DNA of 64,000 bases from DASZBR01 sp035943935 (lineage in GTDB: Bacteria > Pseudomonadota > Gammaproteobacteria > DASZBR01), in assembly GCA_035943935.1 (NCBI GenBank), contig DASZBR010000006.1:186001-250000 (forward strand). The letters run 5' to 3'. Below the pieces are notes generated by a model, which was not told where the DNA came from, ran no database searches, and worked only from the letters and a program-made list of their open reading frames with translations. Made by a program: the position numbers and the translations under genes. How positions within the stretch are numbered: the stretch's first letter is position 1; each line of letters begins with the position of its first letter. Below, in pieces: positions 16,898 to 26,286 of this stretch.

Positions 16898-17362
16898 TTA
16901 CCATCTCGACAATCCAACGCTAAATAATTGATGTCGGGTTGCGCGTGGACTTTCAGGGTTTTCCACGGTTTTGCCGGTTTCTAACTTATAAAGTACTGCT
17001 GTAAACGCGGCATCGAGATTTTGACACAACTGATTGCCCTCCTCTTCACGCAACGCACGTGACCGTAAATGACCACCGCATTTATTCGCATTTGCTCTTA
17101 TATCAACCATGTGTTTAATGTCTGTCTGTAATTCCCGAAGTTTTTCATAACAGCCTTTGCTGATGGATTGCCCCTCCACTTTATCGTGATAATTCAAAAT
17201 GGACTGGATGCGTTCGAGTAGTTTTGGAATAAAATCATGTTGTGCGTAAAAATGAATCGTCCCTAATACACAGCGTGTTCCTGCAGCTATTTTAAGCAAA
17301 GTCTCTTTTTCGAGAAATAACGCGATGTTTAATTTGGATTCTTCAGGACTTTCTACACTCAT
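16898..17362 (-). CDS. Hypothetical helical protein, candidate effector
   Basis: About 154 residues from the second of two adjacent ATGs (17362; GGAG at suitable spacing). A longer frame to 17404 begins with TTG. The protein is helical and basic, with no signal peptide or membrane segment, and ends in a Pro-Glu-Ser-Pro-Arg stretch followed by a hydrophobic tail. The ESPR-type tail recurs in the protein at 14399. No family recognised. Confidence 0.55.
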   Translation of the reverse strand: MSVESPEESKLNIALFLEKETLLKIAAGTRCVLGTIHFYAQHDFIPKLLERIQSILNYHDKVEGQSISKGCYEKLRELQTDIKHMVDIRANANKCGGHLRSRALREEEGNQLCQNLDAAFTAVLYKLETGKTVENPESPRATRHQLFSVGLSRW

Positions 17363-17446
17363 CATATTCTCCGCAGTAATATAAAGAACGCAATCATATA
17401 CCAATGCGGGTGAATTAATTAATTCATATTTTGAACAAATACTTTT

Positions 17447-19285
17447 TCATTTTCCTTCATCAGACTGCGGCGTAAACGAAAAGGATCTCACGGGTGATTC
17501 ACTTGAGGAATAAGTCGCGGGAATAGAGGGTTGCGAAGAAGATTTATGACTTAAAAGTTGCTCACGATTATTCAGGCTCTGTGGAAGTACATCATATGAC
17601 TTAAGCTTCCCGGTAAAATATCCACTGAGAAGTGAAAAAGTTTCGAGCGCTACTTTAACCGGTCCATTCGATGGAGACGCAGGAATATTACACAACATTT
17701 CTTCCAATTCGTGTACTTGTGCGTGACACATCTTTAACGTGTCAAGCAAATGGGGATATTTATCGCACACATGCCGAAAACATTTTTTCCACAACGGCGC
17801 CCCTTTTATTTTTACCTGTGAAAAACCTTTCTCAACTAAAGAATTTAGCGTCGCTAATACCTCTGTATGTAACTGTTTATAGGTTTGAATCACTTCACGC
17901 ATATCACCCAAGGCATCTCTAAAGAGATTCTCGCGTAATCGACATAACTCTTCAAAAATCGCACAAAAAAGTGCAAGCCTTTGTATTAAGCCATAACACT
18001 TATAAAGTTTGTTCATCGTTTCCGTATCCTCTTCGAAACACGCGAGCGCACCAAAAGAACATTTTGGACCAAGTACTCCTGAGGGTAATACTCCACTGCC
18101 AAAGTCATTTAAAAAACTGTTTTGGCAAAAAAATTTCGGAGGCCGTGGGTCTACGGCTGATCCATCTGATACACTGGAAGGTAATATATGTTTCATTACA
18201 TCCGTGTTAACTAAATGCAGCGCTAATCGACCCAAAGTCGTTGAGTCAGCACTCTCGTGCTGTCGCTCATAGACTTCTCGAAGTAACTCTACGTCGAGCT
18301 TCTCCGTTAACAGTTCCCCCTCTCTGAACACATAAAAAAGAAAGGTGAGTGCAGAACGTAAACCACGCTGAAGGTTAATTTTGAATTCATCAAATTTTCT
18401 TTTAATTTCATTGTGAGCAAGCGATAGTTTAAGCGAAGGAATAATGTCATCTTTAAATACCGCTCTGACTTTATTAAGCGCACTGACAAAAACCTGACTC
18501 TCTTTCGACGAAAAAATAGACTCTGATAATAATACTTCCGATATAAATTGATATCGATCTTCGACGATCGTAACAATGGTCGCATTCGCTTCTTCTATGA
18601 TTTCGATTTTTGACAAAGACGATGATCGACTCGAATCTTGCATCGCTTCTTGATCAGATAACAGAACCTCCGCTTGCTCTCTGCCTGATACATTCTTCAC
18701 CACCGCCGTTTTCGCTTTGACTTTATCTGGCGAAAATATAGGATGCATCGAAAGTACAATGAGCCACGACTTCAGCTCTTCAAAAAACATATTAGGGGGA
18801 TCGTAATTTATAACGGGAATACTGACTGATTTTTTTGTGGGTGTTTTTGTAGGCGTACGCGCTTCTTTTTCTTCTTCTTCACTAAACTGAGCTGCACACA
18901 AATAACCTAATGCAATTTTAATCGACGTGGGAATCGGTGTTTTTTTCCCGACAAAGCTTATCCAATGATTAGGATCGCGCACAGGAGAAAATCCTCTCAT
19001 CAAAAATTCAGGACGGTGATTAGCATCTACACGAAAAAAAAGTGGGAATTCAAATTGCGGGACTTTAGGTTCTTCCGTATTTTGTTTTTTTATGTGCTTT
19101 ATGTCGAGCGTATTCAGTGTATGCGCTTTTTCTTGCGGCCAACAAATTTTTGTGAACAAGGAACGAATGGCTGCCATTTCATCACGTTGCGCTCGACTAT
19201 ATTCCGTCGAGACTTTTTTAGCGCCTCGATCTGCCTTCACAAACCATGGGGGTGTGCCACCCTCCTCGTTGTCCTTCTCGTCCAT
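17447..19285 (-). CDS. Large hypothetical protein, candidate effector
   Basis: 612 residues. The N-terminal ~200 residues are mixed alpha/beta with a low-complexity insert (EEEEKEARTPTKTPTKK); the centre and C-terminal part are long helices, including a Cys-rich section around residues 400-450; the last ~40 residues are Ser/Pro-rich and disordered-looking. There is no signal peptide and no motif I can assign. Length, mosaic layout and a disordered C-terminal tail suit a type IV secreted effector, but nothing in the sequence proves export. Confidence 0.6.
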   Translation of the reverse strand: MDEKDNEEGGTPPWFVKADRGAKKVSTEYSRAQRDEMAAIRSLFTKICWPQEKAHTLNTLDIKHIKKQNTEEPKVPQFEFPLFFRVDANHRPEFLMRGFSPVRDPNHWISFVGKKTPIPTSIKIALGYLCAAQFSEEEEKEARTPTKTPTKKSVSIPVINYDPPNMFFEELKSWLIVLSMHPIFSPDKVKAKTAVVKNVSGREQAEVLLSDQEAMQDSSRSSSLSKIEIIEEANATIVTIVEDRYQFISEVLLSESIFSSKESQVFVSALNKVRAVFKDDIIPSLKLSLAHNEIKRKFDEFKINLQRGLRSALTFLFYVFREGELLTEKLDVELLREVYERQHESADSTTLGRLALHLVNTDVMKHILPSSVSDGSAVDPRPPKFFCQNSFLNDFGSGVLPSGVLGPKCSFGALACFEEDTETMNKLYKCYGLIQRLALFCAIFEELCRLRENLFRDALGDMREVIQTYKQLHTEVLATLNSLVEKGFSQVKIKGAPLWKKCFRHVCDKYPHLLDTLKMCHAQVHELEEMLCNIPASPSNGPVKVALETFSLLSGYFTGKLKSYDVLPQSLNNREQLLSHKSSSQPSIPATYSSSESPVRSFSFTPQSDEGK

Positions 19286-19324
19286 TCTGACCCCCTTATA
19301 TTAGAGGTCAGAAGTCTACCATAG

Positions 19325-20266
19325 TTAACTCAGGCAGCAGGCAATCGGCGCAATATCCGAATGCGGCACTGTCGGCAAAAATTGATTGGTATAACACTGC
19401 GTAATATCAAAACTGGGATCAATAATCTTCAGATGTTTCGTATATAAACCCACTTTATGCCAATCCCGCTCAACATTTAATAAATTGCGGGAAAAGAACG
19501 GCAGGCTGCGAATAAATATTTTCTGGTACATTTCATTACGCAATTGCGGTTTGGCCTGACAGAGTAATTCAAACGCCTCATCAGGATGTTCCGTGGTATA
19601 AGACGCTCCTCTGTGCGTGGCATTCAGAAAACCCTTTAATAATTCAGGTTGTTTGAGCATTTCATCGGGAACGATATATTGCACCGAACAAAAACAACAG
19701 CACCCCAATCCGGCTAATTGGTCCAAACGTAAAAAATTAACCTCACCCCGTAGATGCTCTAATTCAACTAATTGAAAATTAATAAAACCAATACCCGTAT
19801 CTATGATATCTCTATGAATAGCATCTGTGACATTCATGCCTATTTTTATAGTTTTGTAGCTATTTGGATCAATACCGGCTAGCACAGCAAGATCATCAAT
19901 AATTTTCTTACCAAATTCGCCAATATACCCTACCCGCTTACCTTGAATATCTTGAAAAGTATTGATACCTGCGGATTTTAAGGAAATTAATCCTGTCGGC
20001 GGTTCGTCTAATAACGTTCCAATCGACGTTACGTTATAACCTTTGGCTCGCGCAGCGACGGTATGAATCATGGCTTTGACGCCAATATGGACATAGCCTA
20101 ATCCGACTATTTCAGTCACATCGCTGGGATCAGTGGGTTCTAATATAGCGAGATTAATATTTTCCTGCTCATAGAAACCTAACGCTTTGGCAACAAAAAT
20201 GGGAGTGTGATAGGGATTGGCATACCAGTTGAGCAATAACGTCGTGCGAGTCTTGAGCTTTTGCAT
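19325..20266 (-). CDS. thi5: Thi5-type HMP-P synthase (thiamine pyrimidine from PLP and histidine)
   Basis: 313 residues, closely following yeast Thi5: LLLNWYANPYHTPIF, AILEPTDPSDVTE, GVKAMIHTVAAR (Lys64 and His68 match the PLP-binding Lys62 and donor His66), YIGEFGK, and the CCCFC motif (189-193) that marks this family. Thi5 uses its own active-site histidine and bound PLP to make the thiamine pyrimidine, a single-turnover reaction in yeast. Legionella pneumophila has a functional homologue. The start at 20266 follows GGAG; longer frames run into the riboswitch. A TPP riboswitch lies directly upstream, so expression should fall when thiamine pyrophosphate is plentiful. Confidence 0.95.
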   Translation of the reverse strand: MQKLKTRTTLLLNWYANPYHTPIFVAKALGFYEQENINLAILEPTDPSDVTEIVGLGYVHIGVKAMIHTVAARAKGYNVTSIGTLLDEPPTGLISLKSAGINTFQDIQGKRVGYIGEFGKKIIDDLAVLAGIDPNSYKTIKIGMNVTDAIHRDIIDTGIGFINFQLVELEHLRGEVNFLRLDQLAGLGCCCFCSVQYIVPDEMLKQPELLKGFLNATHRGASYTTEHPDEAFELLCQAKPQLRNEMYQKIFIRSLPFFSRNLLNVERDWHKVGLYTKHLKIIDPSFDITQCYTNQFLPTVPHSDIAPIACCLS

Positions 20267-20317
20267 AAGCATCTCCATAAATAAAACAGGGAGATGGCGA
20301 AGGAAGTGCAATTCGTT

Positions 20318-20393
20318 TGGTGTCCTCACGCTGGTATTATCCAGTTCGAGTTCAACGGGTCACTCTCAGCCGATTTCTCAGCACCCCGCACCA
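20318..20393 (-). ncRNA. TPP riboswitch (THI element)
   Basis: On the minus strand the conserved blocks appear in order: GGGGTGCTGAG, CGGCTGAGAGTGACCC, TTGAACTCGAACTGG, ATAATACCAGCGTGAGGA. These are the P2/P3 and P4/P5 core of thiamine-pyrophosphate riboswitches. An outer P1 can be drawn from TGGTG (20393-20389) and CACCA (20322-20318). P3 is short. It sits about 50 nt before the thi5 start codon, so control of translation start or of termination in the leader is expected. Confidence 0.93.
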
Positions 20394-20475
20394 TCTAAGA
20401 CCGGCATCGTAAGTCCAATGACAAATTGAAGTCAAGAACTCATCACGTTAGAATGCGTTAGCGAGGGAAATAGCT

Positions 20476-21675
20476 ATGACCACATCATCGACATCATCAT
20501 CTGCACAATGCCCGACACCCATATTTGATAATTTAGATTATTTAAAATTAACACCAATAACATCAAACGATATTAAATACAGCATTGAATTTTTGGGCGC
20601 GTATGCCGGATCAACCGCAACGTTTAATGCGTATCGTCGTGAAGTCGAACGTTTATTACATTGGTGTATTGAAATTGCACATAAATCCGTGCGTGAAATT
20701 ACACGCGTTGATTTCGAAGCTTTCCTAAAATTCTGCCAAAATCCCCCAAAATCTTGGATTGGATTAAAAAATGTCACGCGATTCATTGATAAAGATGGCG
20801 CACGCATTCCTAATCCCGAATGGCGTCCGTTTGTGGTCAGCATCAGCAAGAAAAGTTTTCATGATGGACAACGCCCAACGGTTGATGATTATTTATTATC
20901 CCAAAGCGCATTGCAGGCGATATTTGCTATTACCAGCAGTTTTTATCAATATTTGATTCAAGAAAATTATGCGGAAATAAATCCGGTTTCCCAAATTCGT
21001 CAAAAAAGCCAATTCTTGCGCAAAACACAAGGCAAAAAAGTTATTCGTAAATTATCTGAACTCCAATGGAATTATGTAATTAACACTGCAGAAAACATGG
21101 ACGAACGGACTTTATTTATTATGAACGCGCTATATTCCATGTACTTGAGAATTTCTGAGTTATCGTCCAGTCCTCGCTGGGAACCGCAAATGCAGCATTT
21201 CTATAAAGACGGCGATGCTAATTGGTGGTTTAAAACGGTAGGAAAAGGCAACAAAGAACGAGATATTGCCGTTAGCGATGCCATGCTTAATGCACTAAAA
21301 CGTTACAGATTAAGTTTAAATTTATCTCCACTTCCCTCACCCGGCGAATCAACGCTACTACTTTCTAAAAATAAGGGTAAGGGATCGATTACGGGAACGC
21401 GTCATATTCGAAAATTAGTGCAAGCGTGTTTTGATAAAGCGGCGACACGATTAGCGGAACATAATTTTCATGAAGAAGCGGATCAATTACGTTGTGCAAC
21501 GGTTCACTGGTTGAGACATACGGGCATATCAGAAGACGTTAAAATTCGTCCGCGTGAACATGTACGTGATGATGCAGGGCATGGTTCAGGTGCGATTACG
21601 GATCGTTATATTGATGTGGAATTACGTGAACGACATGCGTCGGCGAAGAATAAATTAATTAAAGTGCCCTCTTAG
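20476..21675 (+). CDS. Tyrosine recombinase / phage-type integrase
   Basis: 399 residues. An N-terminal core-binding SAM-like domain (about 45-200) precedes a catalytic domain with Arg in MYLRISEL, Lys in GKGNKERD, His-x-x-Arg in VHWLRHTG, and the terminal DDAGHGSGAITDRYIDV with the nucleophile Tyr. The full catalytic set is present. No phage, conjugation or excision genes are near, and no flanking attachment repeats were seen, so it may be a resident recombinase or a relic of an integrated element. Its 3' end overlaps the ankyrin gene by 17 bp tail-to-tail. Confidence 0.9.
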   Translation: MTTSSTSSSAQCPTPIFDNLDYLKLTPITSNDIKYSIEFLGAYAGSTATFNAYRREVERLLHWCIEIAHKSVREITRVDFEAFLKFCQNPPKSWIGLKNVTRFIDKDGARIPNPEWRPFVVSISKKSFHDGQRPTVDDYLLSQSALQAIFAITSSFYQYLIQENYAEINPVSQIRQKSQFLRKTQGKKVIRKLSELQWNYVINTAENMDERTLFIMNALYSMYLRISELSSSPRWEPQMQHFYKDGDANWWFKTVGKGNKERDIAVSDAMLNALKRYRLSLNLSPLPSPGESTLLLSKNKGKGSITGTRHIRKLVQACFDKAATRLAEHNFHEEADQLRCATVHWLRHTGISEDVKIRPREHVRDDAGHGSGAITDRYIDVELRERHASAKNKLIKVPS

Positions 21676-24600
21676 CAACTGCTGCGCTACTCCCATTATT
21701 GCTGGTTTGAGTTGCTGCAGTCGCTGCTTGCAAAACACTTCCTGAACTCTGATTCGCGCGTTTTGCCATAAGCTGACCATCAGATTTTTCCTGAGCAGCA
21801 ATAAACCTCAAGAATTCTTTGGCCCCTGCGCCCTCTCCTTTTTTGGCTGCAGCAACAAATAGTTCGAGCGATGGGTTATCAATTACAATACCATGTTCCA
21901 TAAAGTAGCGTAGACTTAAAAAATTGTAGTCGGAACAATTACTCTTCGCATAAGCTGCGAAATTGCTGTGATATCGAGCTAAGAAGTCTAGTTCAATACC
22001 ACTTTTTACGCACTGTTCAACCGCAGCAAGATCATGAATATCCACACGGTAAAATCTCCTCTCATCACGAATTACTCTTTTTGCGCAATTGATGTTTGAC
22101 GAATATTTTGTGGAAGGTCGTTCCATAAAATAAAGTAACGAAAATCCTGCATCGTTTTTAAGTCGTAAGAAGTCTGCTATCCGTCTGGGATCTAAATCTT
22201 CCAGATATCTTTTTATTAAGAAATGCATCAATTGGTGAGCAGCAGGAGTGTAATTATTTATTATCATTAACAATATACCCTGAACCAGCACTAGATGCTC
22301 ACTCAGATCAATACCCAGGTGAATCAGCTCAATAATTCGTGGGAGATCACTTTCAAGATAACACTGCTCAAACTCTGCTTCAATTTGAGGCGTAATGATT
22401 TTTTGGCAGACAGGAAGTTGTAACTTCTTTTTAAGTTTGCACTGAATAGTACTCAACACGGAAAAACCTTGAGCATCTTTTTGTTTCAAGACATTTACAA
22501 TTTCACTTTCATTAAAACGCACTAACCGTGTTAGACCTTTTGACATTTCAGCGACTGTTGAAGATGCTGATGAAAAACAAGCATGAATTTTATCAATGAC
22601 ACTCAATCGAGCTTTAAGCAGTAATTCTTCGGTACCCGGATAATCTTCTGGTATTTTGCCTTGAGCATCTCGCGCTAAAACATCGGCACCTTTTTCAATT
22701 AAACACCGTACGACTTCAACCTTATGCGTACAATGCAGTGGCGTCTTTTTTTCGTCATCTTGTGCATCAATCGCTAAACCCTGCTCAAGTAAAAACACAA
22801 CGACTTCAGGTGATCGCGCATAATGCAGCGGCGTGCGCCCCGACACTACTTTAAAATCAGGGTTTTGGCCTAATTCCACTAAACGTTTCACTTCTTCAAT
22901 ATCATCTGCGCAAACACGATCGAAAAATCTACTATTCTGTTCTTTTATACAAACTTCTAAAAATTTTACGATGCCGTGTTTATTCAGTACTCTTGCATTA
23001 AACAGTGCGGTTTTATTTGAACTATCTTGTGCATAAATATTGGCACCGCATTCATATAAACAGCGTGCAACAGTCACAGTATGTGCGAGATGCAATAACG
23101 GTGAACCATCATGATCAGCGGCTTCTTGACTAAAATGCCTACGAATATATTCAAGATTTTGATCGCAATTTTTATCTCTCACCGCGACACACAGTAATTC
23201 GCTGATATCTATTTTTATATCCGTACGATTTTTTCCCCGCAAATGCATCACGCGTTTAAAATCATTTTCAGCCATCGCTTTTTTTATTTTTGCCGTATAT
23301 ATTTCAGAAAGATTTCGAATGATGACGTCTTGCATGGATTCATCCTCAGCTCGAAAATCTGCTCGCAAACTATCATTGACTGCATTGACTGCGACGAGAT
23401 CTGCTTGTTCAACCTCTCCTGTAGTGATTACTAGCTGCTGCGCTAATACCGCGGGTGGAATATAACGCCGTAATGAATGATTTCGTTTAAGTGAAGGAAG
23501 TAATAACGCACTCAAGGTATAAGGTAGTTGATTACTGTCATAAAAAAATCGTCGATATCTCGCTCTGACTTCACTCGCCAAAAAACACCCTTGGAGATTA
23601 AGTACTTTGAGTGTTGTATTTTTTTCCAATAATTCTTGAAGCTGGTAGACCATCGCGGGATATAATTTTAATCCATGCAAACATAATGTTGTCACAGTCT
23701 TATTAGTTTCGAGTGCTCGAAAAAGTTGAGTGAAAGCTAATGCCTCATCAATAGTCGTAATATTACTTTTTAATGTAATTTCTTTTAAAGTCTGATCACT
23801 GGCTAATTTTCTTAACTCATCAGCAACTTTACTACTATCCAGTTCTACAACATTTTGACCACTGAATCCCCACCCCGGTTGTTGTCGAACAGCAACTTCA
23901 GCCACCACAACAGGTTCTACTGTATATCCTTCTCTGAGTTTCGCGAGTTCTCCTGACATTATTGTTCGTGGTAAGGGATATTGTGTTGTATATACAGTGA
24001 GAGCTGTGCTCTTTTTAGGAATAGCAGGAACATCAAAAAAAACAGGTAATAATTTATTATGACTTAACCAATCACCCCATCGTGATTTTGCCTTGGGCTG
24101 ATGATATCGATCAAAATATCCTGCTCTACAATTCGTTAATACTGATAACCGCGCAATAATTTCTTTTATCACAAACAGATTATCTAACCGCGGGCGCTGG
24201 CAAAAATCAGTGGTTTCAAATCCTACGGCCAACAATAAATTTATATAACAATTTAATTTTTCATCATAATCCCGTGAGAGCATTTTGCGTTGACACTCGG
24301 ACACAATAAATTGAATTAAACTAAACAGTAATTCCGTACATTCATCTTTTCTGCCAGATAAATTCTGATTAATCACACCATTAAATGTTTGTATTTGTTT
24401 ATCCAAGGGGAGTGTAAAAATATGGGGCGATGATAAAGGTTTGCCCACACGAATCACATGCTCAACAGAATCACGCAACGCTGCTAGACGTGCTGCAGGA
24501 TTGCTTTTAAATGACCGCAAGAAAGCATTATTTTTCTTTATAACACCTGATACATATCCACCCAGCGTCGTTACACAATACTTAACATCTAAGCTATCGC

Positions 24601-25396
24601 CACGTTCTTTTTTAGCGCTACCCATACTTCGTCTTAATTTATCCAATGTTTCGCCAAAAGTTTCGCTATTTCCTTTAAGGGCTCGAATTTCATTTTTTTT
24701 CGTTTCAGGCAAGACATCAAAATAGGTAAAAAATCGGAGCACAGCGAGAGCAGCGGGCCCACCGGCATCATTGGAGGTTCCCTTGTGTTCCGCATTTCCT
24801 TTTTCTAAGCCATCTCTTAATGCAATAATTTCAGTATATAAACCACCAGGTTGCTCACCCGTATCACTAATGCGTCTCATTTCTTCTAATATTTCATATA
24901 CTTTACCCGTACGTTTTAATTCTGCTTCGGTTAAGTTGTGATTATCGACATAAATAACGACTTCTGAGTTTCGAATATTATTAAAGGCTGTCTCAGCCAA
25001 TACTTTTAATCGTATAAAGTTTTTTCGATTATCCGAAATAAAGAAAGTTCCCCACTTTGTCTTATCCAATGCTTTCCATACAACATCGAGTGGATAGACA
25101 CCAGGCATAAGTCGAGATTTTTTCCGCACCGCCAAATTATCACAAACAACATTCAGGGGATATTCAGGATTATGGGTATAACACAGCGGACCGTTGGCAA
25201 TGAGGTCCCAGCGTTGACTAAAAAATGCGTCTAAATTTCCACCGTTACCATTTACATGCGCATCGAGAAAAGGAATAGAAAAAACAGCATCAGCCAATTC
25301 GAGGAATAATAATGGCGATTGTTTGGGATTCCACACTTTTGCTTTGACCTGAGCAACGGCCGCTTTAGCTTTTTCTAACATGTTGGACCTGCGCAT
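21659..25396 (-). CDS. Large ankyrin/leucine-rich-repeat protein, candidate Dot/Icm effector
   Basis: 1245 residues. The N-terminal ~490 residues are helical and unassigned. About 525-640 has leucine-rich-repeat units (SDQTLKEITLKSN, NKTVTTLCLHGLKL, NTTLKVLNLQGC). About 760-950 holds ankyrin repeats (GSPLLHLA, NKTALFNARVL, GRTPLHYARSPEVVVFLLEQGL, KKTPLHCTHKVEVVRCLIEKGAD). Further ankyrin-like helices and an Ala/Ser-rich tail follow. Ankyrin and LRR modules are eukaryote-like and common in Legionella and Coxiella effectors. A PmrA-box promoter lies upstream. The start is ATG 25396 or, with a slightly better ribosome site, ATG 25381. Confidence 0.82.
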   Translation of the reverse strand: MRRSNMLEKAKAAVAQVKAKVWNPKQSPLLFLELADAVFSIPFLDAHVNGNGGNLDAFFSQRWDLIANGPLCYTHNPEYPLNVVCDNLAVRKKSRLMPGVYPLDVVWKALDKTKWGTFFISDNRKNFIRLKVLAETAFNNIRNSEVVIYVDNHNLTEAELKRTGKVYEILEEMRRISDTGEQPGGLYTEIIALRDGLEKGNAEHKGTSNDAGGPAALAVLRFFTYFDVLPETKKNEIRALKGNSETFGETLDKLRRSMGSAKKERGDSLDVKYCVTTLGGYVSGVIKKNNAFLRSFKSNPAARLAALRDSVEHVIRVGKPLSSPHIFTLPLDKQIQTFNGVINQNLSGRKDECTELLFSLIQFIVSECQRKMLSRDYDEKLNCYINLLLAVGFETTDFCQRPRLDNLFVIKEIIARLSVLTNCRAGYFDRYHQPKAKSRWGDWLSHNKLLPVFFDVPAIPKKSTALTVYTTQYPLPRTIMSGELAKLREGYTVEPVVVAEVAVRQQPGWGFSGQNVVELDSSKVADELRKLASDQTLKEITLKSNITTIDEALAFTQLFRALETNKTVTTLCLHGLKLYPAMVYQLQELLEKNTTLKVLNLQGCFLASEVRARYRRFFYDSNQLPYTLSALLLPSLKRNHSLRRYIPPAVLAQQLVITTGEVEQADLVAVNAVNDSLRADFRAEDESMQDVIIRNLSEIYTAKIKKAMAENDFKRVMHLRGKNRTDIKIDISELLCVAVRDKNCDQNLEYIRRHFSQEAADHDGSPLLHLAHTVTVARCLYECGANIYAQDSSNKTALFNARVLNKHGIVKFLEVCIKEQNSRFFDRVCADDIEEVKRLVELGQNPDFKVVSGRTPLHYARSPEVVVFLLEQGLAIDAQDDEKKTPLHCTHKVEVVRCLIEKGADVLARDAQGKIPEDYPGTEELLLKARLSVIDKIHACFSSASSTVAEMSKGLTRLVRFNESEIVNVLKQKDAQGFSVLSTIQCKLKKKLQLPVCQKIITPQIEAEFEQCYLESDLPRIIELIHLGIDLSEHLVLVQGILLMIINNYTPAAHQLMHFLIKRYLEDLDPRRIADFLRLKNDAGFSLLYFMERPSTKYSSNINCAKRVIRDERRFYRVDIHDLAAVEQCVKSGIELDFLARYHSNFAAYAKSNCSDYNFLSLRYFMEHGIVIDNPSLELFVAAAKKGEGAGAKEFLRFIAAQEKSDGQLMAKRANQSSGSVLQAATAATQTSNNGSSAAVAKRAL

Positions 25397-25425
25397 CCTC
25401 TTATGGGGGAAAGACGTGAGGGAGG

Positions 25426-25458
25426 AGTATACCGGCTAAACCTTAAGGTTTTCTTAAG
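25426..25458 (-). promoter_or_regulatory. PmrA-box promoter (box 25442-25458, -10 TATACT 25426-25431)
   Basis: Minus strand: CTTAAGAAAACCTTAAG, 10 nt, TATACT, then about 30 nt to the ankyrin/LRR gene start. Both half-sites are perfect; the two central bases fit the consensus TT only when read on the plus strand, but the half-sites are palindromic and only the minus strand has a -10 at the 10-nt spacing. Confidence 0.78.
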
Positions 25459-25497
25459 GTTGGGGGGTGAAAGTGAAGAAACATAGCGCAAATAATA

Positions 25498-25584
25498 GTA
25501 GCCTGGGTGGAGCGCGCAGCGCGGAACCCGGGATCACAAAAATCTATTAATTCCCGGATTCCGCTGAAGCTTCATCCGGGCTAC
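25498..25584. repeat. Dispersed-type inverted repeat (TAGCCCGG family)
   Basis: GTAGCCTGGGTGGAGCG...GGAACCCGGG at one end and an inverted, diverged copy (CCCGGATTCCGCTGAAGC...CCGGGCTAC) at the other. This is a familiar kind of bacterial intergenic repeat. It lies between the PmrA-box promoter and the BrnA-like gene, without a reading frame. Confidence 0.7.
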
Positions 25585-25587
25585 AGT

Positions 25588-25980
25588 TCATTTCGTCTTC
25601 GCCTGCCCACCTAAAATACGCTGAACCATCTTGGGTTCTTTAGAGATTACTAACAGAAAATTACGAGCCATTTGACTGGGCTTACAGCGATGCTGTTCCC
25701 AATCCTGTAAAGTACGCAACTCCACTCCAAAGTAACTGGCAAACTTCTGTTGAGAAAGATGCATCTTGTCGCGAACAGCTTTAACGTCAATTTCTTTCAC
25801 AGGATTAACAGGTCGCATCCGAGCAAGCTCTTCTTTTGTTAAAGGTGGATTGTCGGGATCGCTTAATGCGTTAGCGGTTAATTCTTCTTCGGTCATACTA
25901 CGAAGACGAGCGAGATCAGTGCCACCCAACTTGGGCTTGCTGCCTGGCACTAATGTTACGCGAATAATCTTGCTTTTCAT
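25588..25980 (-). CDS. BrnA-type antitoxin with helix-turn-helix
   Basis: 130 residues from ATG 25980 (GAGGAG upstream); an earlier in-frame ATG is at 26022. The N-terminal part (DLARLRSMTEEELTANALSDPDNPPLTKEELARMRP) is the toxin-binding type seen in BrnA-like antitoxins. The C-terminal part is an XRE helix-turn-helix (DKMHLSQQKFASYFGVELRTLQDWEQHRCKPS). It overlaps the BrnT gene by 65 bp. It should neutralise BrnT and autoregulate the pair. Confidence 0.8.
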   Translation of the reverse strand: MKSKIIRVTLVPGSKPKLGGTDLARLRSMTEEELTANALSDPDNPPLTKEELARMRPVNPVKEIDVKAVRDKMHLSQQKFASYFGVELRTLQDWEQHRCKPSQMARNFLLVISKEPKMVQRILGGQAKTK

Positions 25981-26221
25981 CCTTTCTTGCTCCTCTTGCC
26001 GAAATAATTCTGTAGAATTCATCTCTAATTGTATAAATTAATGTAATGATATCTACATCAATTTTTCCAATTACCTTGTATCTAATCTCGCCATAGTCTT
26101 TACGATCATCTATGGTAACAACTCTATTTTCATCTAAGAAAACATAAATTGCATAATCAAAATCTATTCCATGTTTAATAAGATTAGATTGGTTCTTACT
26201 ATCATTCCACTCATATTCCAT
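25916..26221 (-). CDS. BrnT-family toxin
   Basis: 101 residues beginning EYEWNDSKNQSNLIKHGIDFDYAIYVF, then VTIDDRKDYGEIRYKVIGKI and YRIISARGARKDEKQDY. These are the BrnT landmarks: W/D-x-K-N...KHGI, then the RISARxA strand. BrnT is a RelE-like ribonuclease. The last ~20 residues are translated from DNA that also encodes the start of the antitoxin, so this tail may be constrained by the overlap and not by function. Confidence 0.88.
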   Translation of the reverse strand: MEYEWNDSKNQSNLIKHGIDFDYAIYVFLDENRVVTIDDRKDYGEIRYKVIGKIDVDIITLIYTIRDEFYRIISARGARKDEKQDYSRNISARQQAQVGWH

Positions 26222-26286
26222 AAAAATTCAATGCCTCTTATTATACGGTAATCCCGTAGTATTATCAACAGTACTGACGCACTACT

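Noticed and set aside
20267..20329. Extended start of thi5
   Set aside because: The extension would be translated from the riboswitch and its expression platform; homology begins near the ATG at 20266.
20476..21675. Prophage or integrative element around the tyrosine recombinase
   Set aside because: No phage, conjugation or att-like direct repeats are seen nearby, and neighbours on both sides are unrelated single genes.
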